Shown here piece after piece: positions 6,867-11,819 of a stretch of DNA of 11,819 nt. The position numbers and the translations under genes were made by a program. The notes under the pieces were generated by a model. It ran no database searches and was not told the origin of the DNA. It saw only the letters and a list, made by a program, of their open reading frames with translations. Position 1 is the stretch's first letter; the number at the start of each line of letters is the position of its first letter. The DNA comes from an uncultured Clostridia bacterium (GTDB taxonomy: Bacteria > Bacillota_A > Clostridia > Christensenellales > CAG-138), in assembly GCA_946539625.1 (NCBI GenBank), contig CAMNHT010000020.1:1-11819 (forward strand), in the 5' to 3' direction.

Positions 6867-7613
6867 ATGCAATCCGAATTGATGAAATTGATCGACGTTT
6901 CGCACAGCTTCTATACGGTCGAAGGCGAAACGACTGCTATAAAGGATCTGGATCTGACCGTATATGACGGCGAATTTTTGGCGCTGGTCGGCCCGTCCGG
7001 CTGCGGCAAAACGACGGTGCTCTCGCTGATCATGGGGCTTCTCCGCCCCACCGCGGGCAGCGTGCGGTTTTTGCGGAACGATCTGCGGCTCGGCTACATG
7101 CTGCAGCGCGACCACCTTCTGGATCACCGCACCGTGGAAAAGAACGTGCTTTTGGGACTTGAGGTGCAGCATCGGCTGACGGAAGAGAGCAAGGCGCGTG
7201 CGTTCGCCTTGCTCGACAAGTACGGACTGGGCGAGTTTCGTGCGTACAAGCCGCAGCAGCTTTCCGGCGGCATGCGGCAGAAGGTCGCGCTCATCCGCAC
7301 GCTTGCGCTCGAACCGGACCTGCTGCTTCTGGACGAACCGTTTTCCGCGCTCGATTATCAGACGCGCCTGAACCTTTCCGACGAGGTCTACCGCATCATC
7401 CGAAGCGAGCACAAGAGCGCGATCCTCGTCACGCACGATATTTCCGAGGCGGTCTCGACGGCGGACCGGGTCGCGGTCTTTTCCGCGCGTCCGGCAAGGC
7501 TCAAAGAGATCGTGGAGATCGGCTTTCCCGCCGACATGTCCCCTCTCATTCGCCGCAGTCAGCCGGAGTTTCACGATTATTTCGACCGGATCTGGAAGGA
7601 GCTCAGACCATGA
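6867..7613 (+). CDS. ABC importer ATPase, nitrate/sulfonate/taurine (SsuB/TauB-like) family
   Basis: A 248-residue ATP-hydrolysing subunit of an importer for small organic compounds. All nucleotide-binding motifs are present: Walker A GPSGCGKT (42-49), Q-loop Gln80 in MLQRD, signature LSGGM (132-136), Walker B LLLLDE (152-157), the D-loop SALD and the switch histidine His190 in VTHD. The family is suggested by the IKDLDLTVYDGEFLALVGPSG start and the length near 250. AGGAGA lies 6 nt before the ATG; the frame is open far upstream, but without a ribosome binding site or protein-like sequence. The stop overlaps the permease start (ATGA). No substrate-binding protein gene is adjacent, so the cargo (taurine, sulfonate, nitrate, a thiamine precursor or other) cannot be named. 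The 150-bp divergent upstream region holds no strong sigma-A promoter or riboswitch that I can recognise. Confidence 0.93.
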   Translation: MQSELMKLIDVSHSFYTVEGETTAIKDLDLTVYDGEFLALVGPSGCGKTTVLSLIMGLLRPTAGSVRFLRNDLRLGYMLQRDHLLDHRTVEKNVLLGLEVQHRLTEESKARAFALLDKYGLGEFRAYKPQQLSGGMRQKVALIRTLALEPDLLLLDEPFSALDYQTRLNLSDEVYRIIRSEHKSAILVTHDISEAVSTADRVAVFSARPARLKEIVEIGFPADMSPLIRRSQPEFHDYFDRIWKELRP

Positions 7614-8407
7614 GAAGAATCGCCGTTTCCGAAGCGCACGCAAGGTATCTTCGCCGCATCCGCCGCGACGCGCGGATCGTCGTCCTGTGCAGGATCGCGG
7701 TCCTTTTGGGCTTTCTGCTTCTGTGGGAAATCGGCGCGGATCTTCGTTGGTTCGATCCCTTTATCCTCTCCTCACCCTCGCGCGTGGTCGCCGCGATCGC
7801 GCGGCTCTACGCGGACGGGTCGCTCTGGCTGCACATCGGTACGACGCTTTTCGAGACTGTGCTCGGTTTTCTTTTCGGCACGATCCTCGGCGCGCTCTTC
7901 GCTGTGCTCCTTTGGTGGATGCCGAAGCTGAACCGGATCCTTGATCCGTACCTGGTCGTGCTGAACGCGCTGCCGAAGATCGCGCTGGGTCCCGTGCTCA
8001 TCGTATGGATCGGCGCGGGGACGGCGTCGATCGTCGTCATGGGCGTGCTCGTTTCGCTTGTCGTGACAACCGTCACGGTCCTGAACGGCTTTCTTGCCGC
8101 AACCGACGAAAAACAGCTCCTGATGCGTACGCTCGGCGCAACGAAGCTGCAGATCTTTACGAAGGTCGTTCTGCCCGCGGGCGTGCCGGACCTGATCTCC
8201 GCGCTCAAAATCTCCGTCGGCATGAGCTGGGTCGGCGTGATCGTCGGCGAATATCTCGTCAGCAAAGCCGGGCTCGGCTACCTCATCGTCTACGGCGGGC
8301 AGGTCTTCAAGCTTGACCTCGTCATGGCGTCGGTCACGGTCCTTTGCGTGCTTGCCGCGCTGATGTACTACGCCGTCGCATTTCTCGAAAAGAAGGTCCG
8401 CTCATAA
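7610..8407 (+). CDS. ABC importer permease, SsuC/TauC-like (BPD_transp_1)
   Basis: A 265-residue membrane subunit that forms the translocation path for the ATPase encoded just upstream. After a basic cytoplasmic N-terminus there are about six hydrophobic segments (about 23-41, 74-102, 110-135, 138-160, 198-215 and 236-258). The ATPase-contacting EAA-type loop is at about 168-188 (KQLLMRTLGATKLQIFTKVVLP). The segments ALPKIALGPVLIVWIG and GLGYLIVYGGQ are characteristic of the NitT/TauT permeases. The ATG overlaps the ATPase stop by ATGA and has AAGGAG upstream. After the stop only 37 bp separate it from the stop of a convergent minus-strand gene. The expected third component, a periplasmic-type binding lipoprotein, is not encoded nearby in this window. 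Confidence 0.93.
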   Translation: MRRIAVSEAHARYLRRIRRDARIVVLCRIAVLLGFLLLWEIGADLRWFDPFILSSPSRVVAAIARLYADGSLWLHIGTTLFETVLGFLFGTILGALFAVLLWWMPKLNRILDPYLVVLNALPKIALGPVLIVWIGAGTASIVVMGVLVSLVVTTVTVLNGFLAATDEKQLLMRTLGATKLQIFTKVVLPAGVPDLISALKISVGMSWVGVIVGEYLVSKAGLGYLIVYGGQVFKLDLVMASVTVLCVLAALMYYAVAFLEKKVRS

Positions 8408-8438
8408 AAAAGGCGCAGAGCGTTTATCACTCTGCGCC
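8406..8438 (-). terminator. Rho-independent terminator of the deacetylase-pair transcript
   Basis: A perfect 9-bp stem, GGCGCAGAG paired with CTCTGCGCC, surrounds a 9-nt loop (8421-8429). On the minus strand the stem is followed by a run of six T. On the plus strand the stem is followed by GAAGATT rather than a T-run, so it mainly serves the minus-strand unit, though it may partly block plus-strand read-through from the ABC genes. Confidence 0.88.
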
Positions 8439-8444
8439 GAAGAT

Positions 8445-9896
8445 TCATGCGTTTTCATCCGGCGGATGCTTTGCGATCTGCCGTTTTTTCCAGAAATATG
8501 CGGCTGCGCCGACCCCGACTGCCGCTGCCGCGGTTATAACGCCGATCCAAAGGAGCGGACGAAGACCCTGCGCGTCGGGTTTCGGAGCTGTTTTCTGCGT
8601 GGTCTCCGCAGACGCCGGCGCAGCCGGAACGACCGTCGGCGTCGGAGAAGGCGCGGGTGCTTCCGTCGGCTTCGATGTCGGTGCGGGTTCGGGCGTCGGC
8701 GTCGGCTCGACATAACCGGACAGAAGCTTTTCGTCGATGTTGTCGAACACGTCGTTTCCTGACGGAACAATGCCCTCCGCCATGCCGAAGCGGTTGAACG
8801 CATACGCGCCGTCGTCCCTGCGCACCCTGAAGGAATAGCGTTGCTGGGAAACGTGCTTGAGATATGCTTCACGCGCGACCTTGAAGGCGTCCCTGCCCCC
8901 AAAGAACGCCAGCGGCGTATGCGCGTCGACGGTGAGTTTGTTCTTCTGAAACAGATGCAGATACAGCTTCTGCACCTGCCACGTACCGTACTGCGCTGCA
9001 GATTCCGGATCGAATTCCGGATCCGCCGCAAGCGCAAACGCTTCGCGCGCGGCCTTCGCCGTCCGCTTATGCTGCCAGTGTCCGTACTCGCCGTTCAGAT
9101 CCTGCGCAAATACAACGAGCGGACGCAGGCGTCGATAGACGCGCACGGTATTCAGAAGCAGCTCGCTGTATGGAAACATGTCCTTTAATTCTTTGGATGC
9201 GCCGTTATAGACGTCCTTCATGCCGAGGAACACCGGCCGATACCGAAGTCCCATCGTCCATGCGCCGTTTTCCGCCTCGTCCGCGCGGACGCGGTTCTGA
9301 CAGGTCACGTAAACGATCGTTCCGACATACCCCTGCTCCGCGCCGTAAGTCGGGACAATGCTGCCGAGATACAGAACGTCGTCGTCCGGATGCGTCGAAA
9401 TCAGCAGATAATCCAGATGATCCGGCGTTTCCTGCCATTCGTGGAACGGCTCGGAAAGCTCGCCCGGACCGTACACCGCGCAGAACAGAACCTTCATGCC
9501 GGTCTCTCCCGCCTCAACGGCTGCGCTTCGCGCTTCTTTCAGCAGCGGTATGACGGAATCCGGATGCGGTTCAGGCGTTTCCCGTTTCAGCACCGTTCCG
9601 TCTTCGGTATACTGTACAACGCTGACGTTCTCCGCCGGCTCCTGCCACGAGATACACAGCCGCGCGCCTTCAATCGGTGTGTCCCAGGTCAGCGTAAACG
9701 CTTCCCCCTGCCGAAAGCTGTAATAGCTTCCCCGATCCTTCAGAATCCGGTTTGCCGCCTCCGGGTTCGCTCCGAAATCAAATCGAACCGAATCGGTCAG
9801 ATCCTCCGCCTGCGTCGCTTCCGCGTACGCCGGTCGGATCGAAGCCGTGAGCAGAAGGATGAGTATGCAAATGAAAAACGGTCGTATTCGTTTCAT
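8445..9896 (-). CDS. Secreted, C-terminally membrane-anchored PIG-L/LmbE-type deacetylase (paralog A)
   Basis: A 483-residue protein. PIG-L family enzymes remove N-acetyl groups, usually from GlcNAc-containing compounds, using a zinc ion. Order: Sec signal peptide (about 1-25, ending AYA), an N-terminal beta-rich-looking domain (about 30-155), the PIG-L core (about 158-285), a further conserved region (about 285-395), a Pro/Thr/Ala stalk (about 396-440), a membrane segment (about 447-468) and a basic tail. The metal motif is HPDDD at 169-173 (family consensus HPDDE) and the second cluster is GHWQH with His273 and His276. By analogy with MshB, His169, Asp172 and His276 would bind metal and Asp171 would be the base. 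The ATG at 9896 has no ribosome binding site; an in-frame GTG at 9923 would sit inside a hairpin. The gene follows its paralog by 48 bp and ends at a terminator. Substrate unknown. Confidence 0.85.
   Translation of the reverse strand: MKRIRPFFICILILLLTASIRPAYAEATQAEDLTDSVRFDFGANPEAANRILKDRGSYYSFRQGEAFTLTWDTPIEGARLCISWQEPAENVSVVQYTEDGTVLKRETPEPHPDSVIPLLKEARSAAVEAGETGMKVLFCAVYGPGELSEPFHEWQETPDHLDYLLISTHPDDDVLYLGSIVPTYGAEQGYVGTIVYVTCQNRVRADEAENGAWTMGLRYRPVFLGMKDVYNGASKELKDMFPYSELLLNTVRVYRRLRPLVVFAQDLNGEYGHWQHKRTAKAAREAFALAADPEFDPESAAQYGTWQVQKLYLHLFQKNKLTVDAHTPLAFFGGRDAFKVAREAYLKHVSQQRYSFRVRRDDGAYAFNRFGMAEGIVPSGNDVFDNIDEKLLSGYVEPTPTPEPAPTSKPTEAPAPSPTPTVVPAAPASAETTQKTAPKPDAQGLRPLLWIGVITAAAAVGVGAAAYFWKKRQIAKHPPDENA
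8577..8711 (-). repeat. Pro/Thr/Ala-rich stalk of paralog A
   Basis: Residues about 396-440 of paralog A read PTPTPEPAPTSKPTEAPAPS and then continue with an Ala/Thr-rich stretch. It sits between the enzyme region and the C-terminal membrane segment, as expected for an extended stalk. It is more diverged than the regular Thr-Pro-Glu-Pro stalk of paralog B. Confidence 0.8.
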
Positions 9897-9905
9897 AAAC
9901 GGTGA

Positions 9906-9929
9906 GACGCCGTGATGTGACACGGCGTC
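9906..9929 (-). other. Perfect 9-bp hairpin between the two deacetylase paralogs
   Basis: GACGCCGTG (9906-9914) and CACGGCGTC (9921-9929) are exact inverted copies around a 6-nt loop. It lies in the 48-bp gap between the two paralogs, ending 9 nt before the ATG of the downstream one. No T-run follows on either strand, so it is not a standard terminator. It could be an RNA-processing or stability element, an attenuator, a structure that affects initiation at the ribosome-binding-site-less downstream start, or an operator. Confidence 0.75.
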
Positions 9930-9944
9930 GATTCGAAGGATCTG

Positions 9945-11432
9945 TCAGTTTGTGTGCCGCTTCCTTTTTGCGATCAGCAGGATCGCGATCGCGATCAGAA
10001 CAACGCCCGACGCGGCGAGAACGATCGGCAGCATGCGGTTCTTCTGCGATTTTGCAGGCGCCGGTTCAGGCGTCGGCTCTGCGGTCGGTTCGGGCGTCGG
10101 CTTTGGCGTCGTTACTTCAGTCGGCTCCGGCGTGGGCTCCGGCGTCGGTTCGGGCGTGGGTTCCGGCGTCGGTTCGGGCGTGGGCGGCGGCGTATAGCCG
10201 TAAAACAGCGTTTCGTCGATATTGTCGAATACGTCTTCTCCGACCGGCACGACGCCTTCCGCCATGCCGAAGCGGTTGAACGCGTATTGCTCATCGTCCA
10301 CGCCGACATAGAACCATGCTCTCTGCTGCGTTTCGTGCTTCTTGTATGCTTCACTGGCGACCTCAAGCGCAGTTTTGCCGTCGAAGAAGGACAGCGGTAC
10401 ATGCGCATCGACTGTGATCGTATTCTCCGGGTAGAGATGCAGAAACAGCTTCTGCACCTGCCACGCGCCGTACTGCTCATAGGATTCCGGATCGAAGGTC
10501 GGGTCCGCAGCAAGCGCAAACGCTTCGCGGGAAACTTTTGATACCAGCTTGTGCTGCCAATGTCCGTACTCGCCTTCCGTATCCTGCGCAAACACGACGA
10601 GCGGACGCCGTGACCGAAAAACGCGTACGAGATTGACAAGCAGATCGTCGTGCGAAAATTTTTTCCGTTCCTCCTCTGCGAACACTTCCGGGATATCGGG
10701 CATATTGAGAAACAGCGGTCTGTAACGGACGCCCATTGCCCACGCGCCGTTCTCCGCCTCGCTGATGCGAATACGCCCCTTGTTCTCAAGGAACTGCATG
10801 GTCGTCACGTAAACGACCGTGCCGACGTAGCCCTGTTCCGCGCCGTAAGTCGGCGGGATGCTGCCCAAAAACAGCACGTCGTCGTCCGGATGCGTGGAGA
10901 TCAGCAGATAGTCGAGATGATCCGGCGTCTCCTGCCACGGATGAAACGGCTCCGGCAGTTCGCCTGCGCCGTACACATAGCAGCTGCGGACCCGCATGTC
11001 CGTCTCTCCCGCCTGCACGACCGCCTTGCGCGCTTCCGTATGAAGCAGCGTCGCGGACTCATAACACGATCCGATCTCGTCCGTTCCGATCAGCGCACCG
11101 TCCGCGTCATACTGCAGGATACAGACGCCCTGCGGCGCGATCTGCCATTTCAGGCACAGGCGCGCGCCGTCGATTTCTTCGTCCCACGTCAGGGAAAAAG
11201 ATTCGTTCGGCTGAAAGACCTGATAATGCTCCGGGTCCGAAAAGATGCGTGACTGGGCATACCTGTAGTCACCGAAATCAAAGGTGTATTTTTTGGTCAG
11301 CTCCTCCGCCTGCGTCGGCTCCTCCGTCGGTGTCGGCTCCTTCGTCTGCGCCTCTTCCGCGCCTGTGCGCATGACCGGCAGCGTCAGCAGCAGGATCAGG
11401 ATAAAAATGATCGGGATTCGTATTTGTTTCAT
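9945..11432 (-). CDS. Secreted, C-terminally membrane-anchored PIG-L/LmbE-type deacetylase (paralog B)
   Basis: A 495-residue protein with the same architecture as paralog A: signal peptide (about 1-25), an N-terminal domain (about 48-165), the PIG-L core (about 170-300), a conserved region to about 412, a Thr-Pro-Glu-Pro stalk (about 414-460), a membrane segment (about 467-488) and the tail KRKRHTN. The metal motif is HPDDD (181-185) and the second cluster is GHWQH with His291 and His294. The segment around the metal motif is almost identical to paralog A, while signal peptide, stalk and tail have diverged, so the pair is a tandem duplication. I chose the ATG at 11430-11432, which is followed by a clear signal peptide and preceded by AAGGAAGG; the frame is open farther upstream but runs into the previous gene. 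It starts 16 bp after the molybdenum hydroxylase stop, implying co-transcription. The predicted site is the outer membrane face; the substrate is unknown. Confidence 0.87.
   Translation of the reverse strand: MKQIRIPIIFILILLLTLPVMRTGAEEAQTKEPTPTEEPTQAEELTKKYTFDFGDYRYAQSRIFSDPEHYQVFQPNESFSLTWDEEIDGARLCLKWQIAPQGVCILQYDADGALIGTDEIGSCYESATLLHTEARKAVVQAGETDMRVRSCYVYGAGELPEPFHPWQETPDHLDYLLISTHPDDDVLFLGSIPPTYGAEQGYVGTVVYVTTMQFLENKGRIRISEAENGAWAMGVRYRPLFLNMPDIPEVFAEEERKKFSHDDLLVNLVRVFRSRRPLVVFAQDTEGEYGHWQHKLVSKVSREAFALAADPTFDPESYEQYGAWQVQKLFLHLYPENTITVDAHVPLSFFDGKTALEVASEAYKKHETQQRAWFYVGVDDEQYAFNRFGMAEGVVPVGEDVFDNIDETLFYGYTPPPTPEPTPEPTPEPTPEPTPEPTEVTTPKPTPEPTAEPTPEPAPAKSQKNRMLPIVLAASGVVLIAIAILLIAKRKRHTN
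10053..10193 (-). repeat. Thr-Pro-Glu-Pro stalk repeat of paralog B
   Basis: Residues about 414-460 are built from TPEP units, first five regular copies (PTPEPTPEPTPEPT and on), then KPTPEPTAEPTPEPAPA. The DNA shows 12-bp tandem units (plus-strand reading GGCGTCGGTTCG and GGCGTGGGTTCC variants). Such Pro-rich segments are typical of extended stalks that lift a catalytic domain through the cell wall, and copy number could vary between strains. Confidence 0.85.
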
Positions 11433-11448
11433 CTTCTCAAAACCTTCC

Positions 11449-11819
11449 TTATTTGCGGCTGTATGGGGTATTCCGAAGCGGCAGCGTCGTACGGAACACG
11501 CCATCGTAATTCTCATATGCGTTCTGCACCGCCGGCGCGGTCGGGATCGTACAGATTTCGCCGATGCCCTTTGCGCCGCAGGCAAGTCCGTCCTTTGTCG
11601 CCTTTTCTACAAGGATCGCTTTGACCTCCGGCGTTTTGTCCGCGCGGAACAAGCCAAGTGTGCCGTACTTTGCGGTCGGCTTCCCGTCCTTTAACGGAAA
11701 ATCTTCGGTGAGCGCGTAGCCGAGTCCCATCACGACGCCGCCCTCGATCTGCCCTTCGGCGGCACGCGGATTGACCGCCACGCCGAGATCGTGGATCGCC
11801 GTCACGCGCTTTAACGTGC
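11449..11819 (-). CDS. Molybdenum hydroxylase large (molybdopterin-binding) subunit, xanthine dehydrogenase type, C-terminal 123 residues
   Basis: Only the C-terminal end is in the window; the gene continues past the right edge. Xanthine dehydrogenase-family large subunits bind the molybdopterin cofactor and hydroxylate purines or other heterocycles/aldehydes in the cytoplasm. The visible part has IHDLGVAVNPRAAEGQIEGG, matching the family's HDxGxAxNPxxxxGQxxGG motif, then GGVVMGLGYALTED and GAKGIGEICTIPTAPAVQNA. In that last segment the Glu of KGxGE corresponds to the catalytic glutamate of the family. The ending LPLRNTPYSRK resembles anaerobic, possibly selenium-dependent, clostridial members, but the substrate (xanthine, nicotinate, purine or other) cannot be settled from this fragment. 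The TAA stop is immediately followed by the ribosome binding site of the deacetylase gene downstream. Confidence 0.9.
   Translation of the reverse strand, partial: TLKRVTAIHDLGVAVNPRAAEGQIEGGVVMGLGYALTEDFPLKDGKPTAKYGTLGLFRADKTPEVKAILVEKATKDGLACGAKGIGEICTIPTAPAVQNAYENYDGVFRTTLPLRNTPYSRK

Noticed and set aside
6738..7643. 301-codon minus-strand frame opposite the ABC ATPase
   Set aside because: The plus strand encodes all ABC ATPase motifs here. The antisense frame is His/Arg/Gln rich without motifs.
9906..9929. Hairpin considered as a rho-independent terminator
   Set aside because: The stem is strong but no T-run follows on either strand, so a standard terminator is not supported.
10053..10193. 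Regular short repeats considered as a CRISPR array
   Set aside because: Units are 12 bp, in frame and without unique spacers. They encode a Thr-Pro-Glu-Pro stalk.
11433..11585. Longer N-terminus for deacetylase paralog B
   Set aside because: The extra Arg-rich codons overlap the molybdenum hydroxylase end in another frame, while the ATG at 11432 directly starts a typical signal peptide after a fair ribosome binding site.

Overview
The window is a GC-rich (high-50s % by eye), tightly packed piece of what looks like an anaerobic, gut-type Clostridia genome (Bacillota). This rests on the mreC-mreD-PBP2 cell-elongation order, an NlpC/P60 hydrolase with a Lys/Thr/Ser/Ala linker, AGGAGG-type ribosome binding sites, Thr-Pro-Glu stalk linkers, and the tail of a molybdenum hydroxylase of the anaerobic xanthine-dehydrogenase type. 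The exact lineage cannot be fixed from the sequence alone.

Layout. (1) 1-1027, minus: the first 342 codons of glycogen/starch phosphorylase, cut by the left edge, with its own promoter at 1058-1086. (2) 1085-1117: a terminator hairpin closing the next unit. (3) 1140-6713, minus: a cell-elongation unit. In transcription order it holds a 54-residue membrane protein (6713-6549), mreC (6467-5634), mreD (5637-5149), a class B penicillin-binding protein of the PBP2/MrdA type (5152-2618), and a membrane-anchored NlpC/P60 endopeptidase with two peptidoglycan-binding repeats (2525-1140). mreC/mreD and mreD/PBP2 overlap by ATGA, which implies translational coupling. (4) 6867-8407, plus, divergent: an ATPase and a permease of the nitrate/sulfonate/taurine (SsuBC/TauBC) ABC importer class, also overlapping by ATGA, with no substrate-binding protein beside them. 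(5) 8406-8438: a terminator hairpin for the minus-strand unit that faces the ABC genes. (6) 8445-11819, minus: the C-terminal end of a molybdenum hydroxylase large subunit (right edge), followed after 16 bp by two tandem paralogous secreted, membrane-anchored PIG-L/LmbE-type deacetylases. A perfect 9-bp hairpin lies between the two paralogs.

How it fits together. The mre/PBP2/NlpC block couples the scaffold proteins of the elongation machinery (MreC, MreD) to the transpeptidase and to a peptide-cutting hydrolase, a reasonable set for insertion of new wall strands. The most unusual part is the right third. Two duplicated metal-dependent deacetylases keep the expected catalytic residues but are predicted to sit outside the cell, each with a novel-looking N-terminal domain, a Pro-rich stalk and a C-terminal membrane anchor. 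They appear to be co-transcribed with a cytoplasmic molybdenum hydroxylase. I find no CRISPR array, tRNA, rRNA, insertion sequence or phage feature.
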